Below, in pieces: positions 18,146 through 26,157 of a stretch of DNA of 64,000 nucleotides (position 1 is the stretch's first letter; each line of letters begins with the position of its first letter). Both the position numbers and the translations under genes were made by a program. The notes below the pieces were generated by a model. It worked only from the letters and a program-made list of their open reading frames with translations, ran no database searches and had not been told where the DNA came from. Origin of the DNA: Streptomyces atroolivaceus (GTDB taxonomy: Bacteria > Actinomycetota > Actinomycetes > Streptomycetales > Streptomycetaceae); the NCBI RefSeq assembly GCF_000717025.1, contig NZ_JNXG01000018.1, positions 330,487 through 394,486 of the forward strand, read 5' to 3'.

Positions 18146-20416
18146 GTGGGAACGCTGAACAAGCTGGAGCAGCGCTTCGAGGCCTGGGTCAACGGCGCCT
18201 TCGCGAAAGCTTTCAAGTCTGCGGTGCAGCCCTTGGAGTTCGTCGGCGCGCTCCGGCGCGAGTGTGACGTCAATGCCAGGATCTGGAGCCACGACCGCAC
18301 GGTTGTGCCCAACAGCTTCGTCATCGAGCTCAACACCGACGATCACGCATTGCACAGCACATGTCTGGTCATGCTCGGCGAGGAACTGGTCGAGAAGGTA
18401 CGCGACTATGCCGAGTCGCAGCTCTACTCCTTCGTCGGCCCTCTGAAGGTGCAGCTCCAGTGCGCGGACGACCTGGAGACGGGGCGGTATCGGGTGAGGA
18501 GCCGTATCGAGATCCCGCCGAACGTCCAGCAAGCCATGGAAGCCGCCGAAAGGCGCGCCGTGGCTGCGCGTGAGTGGGGCGGCCACGGGGAGGCCATGAC
18601 GTGGAGGCAACCGCCACGGTCTGTGAGCGAGGGGAAACAGGTACTGACCGTAGAACAGTTCATAGAGCATGAGCTGACGGTCGACAGTAACGGCATGCTG
18701 GTCCGAAAGGGCCTCCGGGCGGTCGCCAGGTCGTCGCAGCTACGCAGCATGAAGGATCTCGGAACGAAGGGTGCTGACGCTCCCGAGCTGCTTCCGTCCG
18801 GGCACGGGCCGTCGACCCGCCTGCACCTCGGGGACCGGCCTCCAGACGGTCCCACGGCGGGGGCCGGCCGGCCGAACGGCCTGGTTCCCGAGGTCCAGAA
18901 ATGCCTTCCTGCCGGCCAGCCGCAGCCGTCTGAGTCAGATGTCGAGGACTGCTCCCGCGAAGACGCACCTCGCCGACCCGAAGAACACGGTAGATCGATG
19001 GCGGAAGCATCCCGTCGTCGACGCGCCGAACCTGTCCCCACGAGCTCTTCGAGATCCTTGAAAGGACTGAACAGTATGACGCACGACCGTGACATGAGCG
19101 TGGGCAGACCTGCACCTGATGGAGGAGAGGAAAGGCCGGACGCCTTCGGAGGCCACAGGCCGCCGGATCGGTATGCCGCGAGCGATCCTCAGTCCGCCGT
19201 ATCGCGGGAACCCCGGCCGTTGGCGCGGTCGGGCGACGAGTACATGCCCGGTGAGTACGGGCAACAGGCTTCCGCGGGCGTGCCCGCTGCCAACAGCTTG
19301 GGTGCGGCCCCTCTGTCACGCCCGTACGCCGGAGCGGCGCAGCCCCCACGGTTCGCCGATGTTCCGCCGGTCAACCACCGGGCCGCGGCCAACTACGCCC
19401 CCGTAGGTCCCGACCGTTCAGGGCACGGCGCCGCTCTGGGGCACAGCTCGTCGGTCGAGCTCTCGTCGGACCGTCTTCTGCGCAACAAGGCCGGCGTCCG
19501 GGGCAGCTTCAAGAAGCTGCGTATCGGCGGCAGGAGCGCGGAACGGGTACGACAGCAGAAGCTGGCCGTGCTCCGCACGCCGGTGATGGACTGCTACAAG
19601 ATCGCCGTCATCAGCCTCAAGGGCGGGGTCGGCAAGACCACCACCACGACTGCTCTGGGTGCGATGCTCGCCACCGAACGCCAGGACCGGGTCGTGGCGA
19701 TCGACGCCAACCCGGACGCCGGAACACTCAGCCGCCGGGTACGCAGGGAGACGAGCGCGACCATCCGTGACCTGGTGGCCGATCTCCCGAACCTGCCCAA
19801 CTACATGGCGGTACGCCGCTACACGTCCCAGTCCCCGAGCGGTCTGGAGGTTCTCGCCAACGACGTGGATCCCGCCCTCTCCACCGCGTTCAACGACGAG
19901 GACTACCGCAAGGTCGTCGGCTGCCTCGGGCAGCACTACCCGATCATCCTCACGGATTCCGGCACCGGCCTGCTCCACAGTGCCATGGGTGGTGTCCTTG
20001 ACCTTGCCGATCAGCTGATCGTCGTCGCCACCTCCAGCGTGGACGGCGCTGCCAGCGCGAGCACCACCCTGGACTGGCTCAACGCCCATGGCTACGCGGA
20101 CCTCGTCCAGCGGAGCATCACCGTGGTGTCCGAGGCGCGTAAGACCGGCAAGATCATCAAGCTGAACGACGTGGTGGCGCACTTCCGTGCTCGTTGCCGG
20201 GGTGTGGTGGTTGTCCCCTTCGACGAGCACCTCTCGGCAGGAGCGGAGGTCGATCTGGCGAAGATGAGGCCGCAGACCCGTGAGGCCTACTTCAACCTGG
20301 CGACTCTCGTGGCCGCCGACTTCCACCGTACCCAGCACGAGCCCGTCGGCTGGCCCGCCCTCCCGCACTCGGGGTACAACTCGGCCAGCGTCTTCTCGGC
20401 TCCTGTCTGGGGCTGA
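18146..20416 (+). CDS. FhaA N-domain (DUF3662) fused to a MinD/ParA-like ATPase
   Basis: GTG 18146 follows GGAAGGC, and the product starts as FhaA proteins do ([18 protein letters not shown]), giving 756 residues. Residues 1 to about 130 match the FhaA N-terminal domain, with [12 protein letters not shown] and [12 protein letters not shown]. The FHA phosphopeptide-binding domain that normally follows is absent. A long low-complexity Pro/Gly/Arg linker (about 190-470) leads to a MinD/ParA ATPase of the streptomycete type VII secretion-associated class, with a P-loop [10 protein letters not shown] from residue 492, a VVAIDANPD motif and a [13 protein letters not shown] switch (written IILTDSGTG here). 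An internal ATG at 19076 (residue 311) behind GAAAGGA could also produce a 446-residue ATPase alone. See findings. Confidence 0.85.
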   Translation: MGTLNKLEQRFEAWVNGAFAKAFKSAVQPLEFVGALRRECDVNARIWSHDRTVVPNSFVIELNTDDHALHSTCLVMLGEELVEKVRDYAESQLYSFVGPLKVQLQCADDLETGRYRVRSRIEIPPNVQQAMEAAERRAVAAREWGGHGEAMTWRQPPRSVSEGKQVLTVEQFIEHELTVDSNGMLVRKGLRAVARSSQLRSMKDLGTKGADAPELLPSGHGPSTRLHLGDRPPDGPTAGAGRPNGLVPEVQKCLPAGQPQPSESDVEDCSREDAPRRPEEHGRSMAEASRRRRAEPVPTSSSRSLKGLNSMTHDRDMSVGRPAPDGGEERPDAFGGHRPPDRYAASDPQSAVSREPRPLARSGDEYMPGEYGQQASAGVPAANSLGAAPLSRPYAGAAQPPRFADVPPVNHRAAANYAPVGPDRSGHGAALGHSSSVELSSDRLLRNKAGVRGSFKKLRIGGRSAERVRQQKLAVLRTPVMDCYKIAVISLKGGVGKTTTTTALGAMLATERQDRVVAIDANPDAGTLSRRVRRETSATIRDLVADLPNLPNYMAVRRYTSQSPSGLEVLANDVDPALSTAFNDEDYRKVVGCLGQHYPIILTDSGTGLLHSAMGGVLDLADQLIVVATSSVDGAASASTTLDWLNAHGYADLVQRSITVVSEARKTGKIIKLNDVVAHFRARCRGVVVVPFDEHLSAGAEVDLAKMRPQTREAYFNLATLVAADFHRTQHEPVGWPALPHSGYNSASVFSAPVWG

Positions 20417-20762
20417 GCGCTCTCCTCCCGACCACGCAGGTGCAACGTGCAGCGGGTCGTGCGGCGCATCCGAACGGCCGTTGCCGTCCGACCCGTCGTC
20501 GCGATGAGCACACGTGGGCGGAATGACCCCGCTCCACGGTAGTGGCCGCCCCCGGCTTGCCGGGCGGCGGCCAGGGCCGGGTGCGGCGCCGGCCGCACCG
20601 AGACACGGCGGTGATCCGCGGGGTCGTGCCCCCTCTGTGGCTCCCGTCGCTCCGGTGCGCTCCCCGGCGATGAGCCACGGGGCCGGACAAGGGCGTGCGA
20701 GCCCTCATGCTGTGAAGTCGATTCCGGGGACCATGCCCGTCGTGGACGGAGGCGCCCTTCTG
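20417..20762. other. 346-base convergent intergenic region
   Basis: It contains the terminator hairpin at 20544-20572; no gene was recognised. Confidence 0.5.
20544..20572 (+). terminator. Hairpin terminator after the ATPase fusion gene
   Basis: GGCCGCCCCCGGC (20544-20556) pairs with GCCGGGCGGCGGCC (20559-20572) with one bulged base and a CTTG loop, about 130 bases after the stop. It could serve both convergent genes. Confidence 0.6.
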
Positions 20763-21671
20763 TCAGGGGGCTTGGGGGGAGGAGCGGTGACTGAGGACCG
20801 TCTCCCGGAACGACGCGACCACCGGGCGTAGGTCGGTGTGGTGCCACGCTGCCCAGAGGTGTACTGATTCCCGGTGCCAGGGCAGTTCGCGTACTTCGAC
20901 TCCTTCGGTGGTTCCGTGGATCATGCTTCTCTGGATGAGTGCGAGCCCGAGGCCGGAGGCGACGAGGCCTAGGGCCGTCAGCGGTTCCGGTGCGTCCAGG
21001 CGGATGTCAGGCGTGAAGCCCGCTGCCGTGCAGGCGGCGATGAACGTGTCCCGGGCTGCCGGCTGATGGGACGTGTTGACGGCGATCCAGGGCAGGCCGT
21101 CCAGGTCGGGCGCTGTGATGTCCTGACGGCTCGCGAGGGTGTGATGCGCGGGGATGGCGAGGAGCAGCGGGTCCTCGAGAAGTGGTGCTGCCATCAGATC
21201 GGGATCGTCTGCTGCTGGGGGCTGCTGGACCAGGGCGATGTCGAGGCTGCGTTGCCGCAGGCCGACGAATTGTTCGTCCGCGGTCAGGCTGTAGAGGGCG
21301 ACGTGGATGCCGGGGCGTTCCTGCTGCAGGGTGCGCAGTGCCGAGGGGAGCACGCCCGTGTGCATGGCGTCCGGGACGTAGCCGATGCACAGCCCGCCCT
21401 CCTCCCCGCGTCCGAGACGGCGGCCGAGGTTCTCCAGCCTGTCGGCATGCCGCAACAGCGCGCGAGCCTCGGTGAGGAAAACCCGTCCGTCGGCGGTCAG
21501 GCGGATGCGCTGCTGCATGCGCTCGAAGAGGGTGAGGCCCAGGCTCTTCTCGAGCTGGGCGATCTGGCGGCTGAGTGGTGACTGCGAGATGTGGAGCTGT
21601 TCCGCGGCGCGGCCGACGTGTTCCGTTTCGGCGACGGCGATGAAGTAGCGAAGTTGTCGCAGGTCAAGCAT
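20763..21671 (-). CDS. LysR-family transcriptional regulator
   Basis: ATG 21671 gives 302 residues starting MLDLRQLRYFIAVAE, the standard LysR opening. The helix-turn-helix spans about residues 18-37 (VGRAAEQLHISQSPLSRQIA). The C-terminal effector-binding domain, about residues 90-295, has two Rossmann-like halves and includes the LCIGYVPDAM opening. It is divergent from the aldo/keto reductase-SRPBCC pair, and the 145-bp gap carries a 7-bp-arm inverted repeat (21697-21715), so it probably controls that pair and itself. The inducer is probably a small molecule related to the reductase substrate. Confidence 0.93.
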   Translation of the reverse strand: MLDLRQLRYFIAVAETEHVGRAAEQLHISQSPLSRQIAQLEKSLGLTLFERMQQRIRLTADGRVFLTEARALLRHADRLENLGRRLGRGEEGGLCIGYVPDAMHTGVLPSALRTLQQERPGIHVALYSLTADEQFVGLRQRSLDIALVQQPPAADDPDLMAAPLLEDPLLLAIPAHHTLASRQDITAPDLDGLPWIAVNTSHQPAARDTFIAACTAAGFTPDIRLDAPEPLTALGLVASGLGLALIQRSMIHGTTEGVEVRELPWHRESVHLWAAWHHTDLRPVVASFRETVLSHRSSPQAP

Positions 21672-21696
21672 GTAAGACCTCGGGGGACTCAACTCA

Positions 21697-21715
21697 GTCC
21701 AAGCGAGTCTTGGAC
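21697..21715. promoter_or_regulatory. LysR-type operator
   Basis: GTCCAAG-N5-CTTGGAC is a perfect inverted repeat (7-bp arms) in the gap between the LysR gene and the aldo/keto reductase. It fits the interrupted dyad (T-N11-A type) bound by LysR regulators, and it is 26 bp upstream of the LysR start. Confidence 0.7.
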
Positions 21716-21816
21716 AGTCTCAAGTATGGATCGTAGCGTCGAGGGAGTCAGACCGGCGGACCTCGCCTTCCCTAGGAAGCGACGTCGCCCCCCTCCCCTC
21801 TCCAAGGAAACACCCC

Positions 21817-22827
21817 ATGGGTATCGCTTCCCTACTGCCCGGACCGCTCGGCTTCGGTACTGCTCCGCTGGGCAACATGTTCCGACACGTCCCCGACGCG
21901 GAGGCGGCCGCCACCGTCGAAGCCGCCTGGGACCACGGCATCCGCTACTTCGACACCGCGCCCTTCTACGGTGCGGGGCTCGCCGAGATCCGCCTGGGCG
22001 AGGTCCTGGCCGCCCACCCGCGTGAGGCGTACGTCCTGAGCACCAAGGTCGGCCGCCTCGTCCTGGACGAACCGGAAGACCCCGCCGCCCGTGAACTCGG
22101 CGAGAAGGGAGGCCTGTTCGAGTACGGCCGCCCCAACAAGCTGCGCAACGACTACACGGCGGACGCGACGATGCGCTCGATCGAGGACAGTCTCGGCCGG
22201 CTGAAGACCGACCGGCTCGACATCGTCTGGGTGCACGACATCGCGCAGGACTTCTACGGTGACCAGTGGCTCGCCCAGTACGAGACGGCTCGCACCGGCG
22301 CCTTCCGTGTACTGGAGCAGCTGCGTTCCGAGGGTGTCATCAGGGCGTGGGGCCTGGGTGTGAACCGGGTGGAACCACTCGAGCTCACTCTCGACCTCGA
22401 CGAGCCCACCCCCGACGCCTTCCTCCTGGCCGGCCGGTACACATTGCTGGATCACGCCCGTGCGCTGCAGCGCCTGCTGCCCGCCGCTGCCGAGCGGAAC
22501 GTCGACATCGTCGTCGGTGGACCCTACAGCTCGGGGATTCTGGCCGGAGGGACCCATTTCGAGTACCAGGAGGCGCCCGCCGAGATCGTCAGCAGGGTGG
22601 CGCGGATCAAGGCTCTGGCGCAACGGCACGGCGTCGGCATCAAAGCCGCTGCCCTGCAGTTCTCCCTGGCCCACACCGCCACCGTTGCCGCCATCCCCGG
22701 TGCCACCAGGCCCAGCCGTGTCGCGGAGGACGTCGCCGCGCTGGGCGAGCGGATCCCGGCCGGGTTCTGGACGGCGCTGCGCGAGGAGCGGCTGATCGCG
22801 GCCGACGCTCCCGTACCCGCCGTCTGA
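21817..22827 (+). CDS. Aldo/keto reductase (aldose/fucose dehydrogenase-like)
   Basis: ATG 21817 gives 336 residues of the AKR TIM barrel. The catalytic tetrad region is visible: GIRYFDTAPFYGAG supplies Asp and Tyr, VLSTKVGRLV supplies Lys, and DIVWVHDIAQD supplies His. The C-terminal IPGATRPSRVAEDV binds the NAD(P) cofactor phosphate. The overall pattern resembles D-threo-aldose 1-dehydrogenase or L-fucose dehydrogenase-type enzymes that oxidise aldoses to lactones. It is cytosolic. It is followed after 31 bases by an SRPBCC gene in the same direction, and is probably co-regulated by the divergent LysR. Confidence 0.92.
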   Translation: MGIASLLPGPLGFGTAPLGNMFRHVPDAEAAATVEAAWDHGIRYFDTAPFYGAGLAEIRLGEVLAAHPREAYVLSTKVGRLVLDEPEDPAARELGEKGGLFEYGRPNKLRNDYTADATMRSIEDSLGRLKTDRLDIVWVHDIAQDFYGDQWLAQYETARTGAFRVLEQLRSEGVIRAWGLGVNRVEPLELTLDLDEPTPDAFLLAGRYTLLDHARALQRLLPAAAERNVDIVVGGPYSSGILAGGTHFEYQEAPAEIVSRVARIKALAQRHGVGIKAAALQFSLAHTATVAAIPGATRPSRVAEDVAALGERIPAGFWTALREERLIAADAPVPAV

Positions 22828-22858
22828 ATGCTGACCGACACCTGCAAGGAGAACCCTC

Positions 22859-23275
22859 ATGGCCACGACCACCGCATCGGTACGCATTCCCGCACCGCCC
22901 GACCGGGTCTGGCAGCTCATCGGCGGGTTCGACAGCCTGCCCGACTGGTTGCCGTACATCCGCAAGAGTGAGCTCGGCGAAGGCGGCCGGACCCGTTCTC
23001 TCACGAACGAGCAAGGCGGCCGGATCACCGAGCGTCTCGAAGCCTTCGACGACAAGGCCCGCACCTACAGCTACTCGATACTCGAGGCACCGTTCCCGGT
23101 GACCGGTTACCTGTCGACCATCACGGTGCGCGAGGACCCGGAGAGAGGCTTCTCCCTCGTCGAGTGGAGCGGCACCTTCACACCGGACAGGATCGGCGAC
23201 GACGAAGCGATCGCCCTGTTCCGCGCTATCTACGGTGACGGTCTCGAGGCGCTGCGGCGCACCCTCGCACCCTGA
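22859..23275 (+). CDS. SRPBCC (START-like) ligand-binding protein
   Basis: ATG 22859 follows AAGGAG and gives 138 residues. The protein has the Bet v1/START-like layout: an opening SVRIPAPPDRVWQLIGGFDSL, the DWLPYIRKSELGEGG loop, central strands, and a C-terminal helix (EAIALFRAIYGDGLEALRRT). It is probably a small polyketide-cyclase/dehydrase-like lipid- or metabolite-binding protein. It forms a two-gene unit with the aldo/keto reductase and may bind or process its product. Confidence 0.9.
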   Translation: MATTTASVRIPAPPDRVWQLIGGFDSLPDWLPYIRKSELGEGGRTRSLTNEQGGRITERLEAFDDKARTYSYSILEAPFPVTGYLSTITVREDPERGFSLVEWSGTFTPDRIGDDEAIALFRAIYGDGLEALRRTLAP

Positions 23276-23298
23276 CCGGAGCGAGGCAATCATTCGAC

Positions 23299-23371
23299 GA
23301 CAGGTGAAACTGTCATTTTTAGTCGACGGTAAATTTACTTGTCATCTGAAACAGTGACAGGTAAATTTGTC
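23299..23371. promoter_or_regulatory. Three operator-like near-palindromes before the 23374 gene
   Basis: Three related dyads lie in otherwise AT-rich DNA: GACAGGTGAAACTGTC (23299-23314), a GAC...GTC dyad around GTAAATTTAC (23325-23343), and GACAGGTAAATTTGTC (23356-23371). Their centres are about 28-29 bp apart, and the last ends two bases before the ATG at 23374. This is the layout of an autoregulatory operator, or less likely of iterons. Confidence 0.75.
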
Positions 23372-23373
23372 GT

Positions 23374-24000
23374 ATGGACGATGCAGTGGTGATCCCGACC
23401 CCGGACAAGAACGACGACGACTTCTGGACCACCGTCATGACCCAGGTGGAGCCCGCCTGGAACGACCCCACCGATGACGACGCGTTCACCATGGACGAAG
23501 CAGTGCTCGACGCGGTCCGCGCACTGGCTGAACGGATTTCGACCCGTGCGCTGGCCTATCGCACCGCGGGCAAGCCCTTCGAACCCGCTCTCATGGCCGC
23601 GCCCGATGTGCAACTGGCGCTGCTGCGGGCGCTGTACGAAGCCAAGCGGTCCGTCGACCGGCTCGCGGAAAGCGCAGCGACCGTAGCAGGCCGCAGTGGA
23701 GTCAACTATGCCCAACTGGGTGCAGCCTGGGGTGGCATCAAGCGTCAGTCCGCTCGCCTCAAATGGCCCCACGCGGTAGCCAAGAGGTCCGCCAGCGAGT
23801 CCATCCCGCTTCGCTACGCAGGCGGTACAGCCGTCATTCACCACGATCCGGACGCCGATGCCTGGTGGTACGCGGCCATCGCCGCGGACCGCCAGGAGGA
23901 GGAGTCCGACGCCGTCCACGCAACCTCCACCGAGGCCATCGCGCGGGCTACGGAATTCCTGCTGGCACACGCTCAGCCCGCCCGGCCGGCCTCCGCCTGA
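23374..24000 (+). CDS. Putative DNA-binding protein with helix-turn-helix segment
   Basis: ATG 23374 is used because the repeats end just before it; the product is 208 residues. The N-terminal third is acidic (DKNDDDFW, then DDDAFTMDEAV). Residues about 90-131 contain an HTH-like unit, SGVNYAQLGAAWGGIKRQSA, followed by RLKWP, which recalls the short HTH of actinobacterial conserved hypothetical regulators. The C-terminus (GGTAVIHHDPDADAWWYAAI) looks like a beta domain of unknown role. Three dyads immediately upstream suggest that it represses itself. The family is not recognised by name. A 21-bp-stem terminator follows. Confidence 0.7.
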   Translation: MDDAVVIPTPDKNDDDFWTTVMTQVEPAWNDPTDDDAFTMDEAVLDAVRALAERISTRALAYRTAGKPFEPALMAAPDVQLALLRALYEAKRSVDRLAESAATVAGRSGVNYAQLGAAWGGIKRQSARLKWPHAVAKRSASESIPLRYAGGTAVIHHDPDADAWWYAAIAADRQEEESDAVHATSTEAIARATEFLLAHAQPARPASA

Positions 24001-24431
24001 CCGCAAGGCACAGCCCCGGCGGCAGGTTCAGGCGGCGTCACAAGACGCCGACCGCCGGGGCGGAGGTGATGTGGACGCGGGTAGCGCACTGCACGACGCT
24101 GCCCGTTCGACCCGGCGCTCGCGGGGGTCGAACGGGCAGCGTCGTACGACCTCGCGATGGCGGGTTCAGCGCATGAGCGTCGATCCGTTGATGGTCCGTG
24201 CCCGTGGCCTGTGGTCAGGTCCCGATCATCACCGGGTGCGTAGGTGGCCACAGAAGTACTTCCGGAACGGGTGCACCATGGCCCCGCACCCGTACCCGCG
24301 GTGGAGCCCGTCGTCGCACTCGGGAACGCAGCAGGACAAGGATGCGTTGTCCGTTACCCAGGGGGTACGCGAGGTGCGAGAACGGCCCGCCCCCCGAAAC
24401 CGGAATGGGCGTGCACCGAAGGGAGTACGAC
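24001..24431. other. 431-base intergenic region
   Basis: It holds the 21-bp-stem terminator (24093-24145). Beyond that, no gene was recognised before the acidic small protein. Confidence 0.5.
24093..24145 (+). terminator. 21-bp perfect-stem terminator
   Basis: Arms 24093-24113 and 24125-24145 are perfectly complementary over 21 bp with an 11-nt loop. It starts 92 bases after the stop of the putative DNA-binding gene. Confidence 0.8.
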
Positions 24432-24704
24432 ATGACCGACCGCAGGCCCCAGGGCACCGCCTACACGGGGGCCGAGGGCAGCCCGCCGCCTGTACCCGCA
24501 GATATGCCCGACCAGCAGGTTCAGGACGGAGAGGACGCGCTCGACGTGATAATCCCGCCGAGTACCGAACGCCCCGAAACGGAACCGCAGGCTGAGCCTG
24601 ATGGCGACGATCCCGACCCGGACGAGGCCGGATCGGGACGCAGCGCTGCCCGCAACGCCGGTGTCCACCCGGAAAGCCCCACCCCGGACGAGCCGACGGG
24701 GTGA
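24432..24704 (+). CDS. Small acidic low-complexity protein
   Basis: ATG 24432 follows GAAGGGAGT and gives 90 residues. The sequence is dominated by Pro, Asp, Glu and Thr (for example ERPETEPQAEPDGDDPDP) and has no predicted fold, signal or membrane segment, so it is probably disordered. Similar acidic hypothetical proteins are common in Streptomyces, and their role is unknown. Translation seems real because of the clear ribosome binding site and because a perfect terminator (24720-24755) starts 16 bases after the stop. Confidence 0.6.
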   Translation: MTDRRPQGTAYTGAEGSPPPVPADMPDQQVQDGEDALDVIIPPSTERPETEPQAEPDGDDPDPDEAGSGRSAARNAGVHPESPTPDEPTG

Positions 24705-25089
24705 ACCGCCCGGCCGCGTCCGCGAGTGCCCGGTGCCTGTACGGGGCACTCGCGGGCGGTAGCCTCTGACACCCTCCTGTGGAGGGCCACGCGCCGAGCA
24801 GGGCGTCGGGCGGGCGGGCATCACGCCGAGAGGAGCTCCGCAGACGGTCGGTGCGACGGTCGAGGCTGCCCGGATGTCAGGGATGGAACGCTCCTGCCTG
24901 TCATGCGCCCGCCCATCCACGGGGGAGTCCCGGCAATCAATCGGGTGCGGCACCGGCGCCGCACAGCCCGGCGGAGGCGACTGCTCCCGTGCCGGCGCCT
25001 GACGGCACACTCGCCCGCGTGGCGGACGTGCTGGTCACGGCGCACACTGGCCGGGGATGACGGCAGCCGGTCCGGAAAGGCCTGGGACG
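24705..25089. other. 385-base intergenic region
   Basis: It holds the terminator at 24720-24755 and the promoter of the hydrolase; no gene was recognised. Confidence 0.5.
24720..24755 (+). terminator. 12-bp-stem terminator
   Basis: CCGCGAGTGCCC (24720-24731) and GGGCACTCGCGG (24744-24755) pair perfectly with a 12-nt loop, 16 bases after the stop of the acidic protein gene. Confidence 0.75.
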
Positions 25090-25899
25090 ATGGGCGACTA
25101 CGCGAACCTCCCCGGTGTCACGACGTGGTACGAGACCGAAGGCGCCGGCGACCCGCTGGTCCTGCTGCACGGCGGCTTCTGCACCAACGACACGTGGGGG
25201 GCGCTGCGCGCCGACCTCGCGGCCGAGTACCACGTCTTCCTGCCCGAGCGGCGCGCGCACGGGCACACCCCCGATGTCCCGGGGCCCCTCTCCTACCAGG
25301 ACATGGCCGACGACACGGTGGCGTTCCTGGAGACGGTCGTGGGGGGACCGGCGCATTTGGTGGGCTGGAGCGACGGCGGCGTCGTCGCGCTGCTCGTGGC
25401 CATCGCCCGCCCCGACCTGGTCCGCAAGGTCGTGGTGATCGGGGCCAACTTCCGGCCGTCTCCCGAATGCTTCGTGGAACCGGCGATGCTGGACACGATG
25501 ACGCCGGCCGGTGCCGACCTCGCGTTCTTCCGGGAGATGTACGAGGCTGTCGCACCGGACGGCGCGGAGCACTGGCCGGTGGTGGCGGCGAAGGTGATCG
25601 ACATGTGGCGCACCCAGCCGGCACTCACCACCGGGGACCTGGCCCGTGTCCAGGCGCCCGCGCTCGTCATGGTCGGCGATGACGACATGATGACGCTGGA
25701 GCACACGATCGCGCTGTACCGCGCGGTCCCCAGGTCCCAGCTGGCCGTCGTCCCCGGTGCCTCCCACCTGGTCCCGCTGGAGAAGCCGGCCCTGGGCAAC
25801 CGGCTGATCACAGATCACCTCCTGCAAGATGAGGTGGAGACGCTGCTGCCCATCCGGCGCGCGCCGGCACCCGAGGCCGCGGGCGGCACTGCGGCATGA
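25090..25899 (+). CDS. Alpha/beta hydrolase
   Basis: ATG 25090 is chosen over ATG 25057 because the core begins at YANLPGVTTWYETEG; this gives 269 residues. It has the oxyanion-hole HGG at residues 27-29, the nucleophile elbow G-W-S-D-G with Ser94, the late acidic position in VMVGDDDMM, and the C-terminal His in VPGASHLVPLEKP. It is cytosolic, with no signal peptide. The fold covers esterases, haloperoxidase-like and C-C hydrolases, and the substrate is not predictable. It is convergent with the permease gene and shares its 19-bp terminator. Confidence 0.9.
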   Translation: MGDYANLPGVTTWYETEGAGDPLVLLHGGFCTNDTWGALRADLAAEYHVFLPERRAHGHTPDVPGPLSYQDMADDTVAFLETVVGGPAHLVGWSDGGVVALLVAIARPDLVRKVVVIGANFRPSPECFVEPAMLDTMTPAGADLAFFREMYEAVAPDGAEHWPVVAAKVIDMWRTQPALTTGDLARVQAPALVMVGDDDMMTLEHTIALYRAVPRSQLAVVPGASHLVPLEKPALGNRLITDHLLQDEVETLLPIRRAPAPEAAGGTAA

Positions 25900-26036
25900 C
25901 GATGCCGGGGCCCGTCCTGCCCAGCCACTTGACCGCGGGGCCGTAGGTGTGCCGCTGAGACGGAGACCTGCCCGAACTTTCCCGGCCCGCGAACCGGCGG
26001 CGGGAGCACGGACCGGCAGGCGCACGCTTCTACGTC

Positions 26037-26078
26037 CGGCGGCGTGTCGCCCCGCACGCGCGGGGCGACACGCCGCCG
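26037..26078. terminator. 19-bp perfect-stem bidirectional terminator
   Basis: Arms 26037-26055 and 26060-26078 match perfectly over 19 bp around a 4-nt loop. It sits between the convergent hydrolase (stop 25899) and permease (stop 26158) genes. Confidence 0.85.
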
Positions 26079-26157
26079 ATACAGGACTTCTCGCACCCTT
26101 CGGGACGAACGGGTGACGTCCCGGTCCACAGCCCGGGGTCACCGGAGTCACCAGGGT

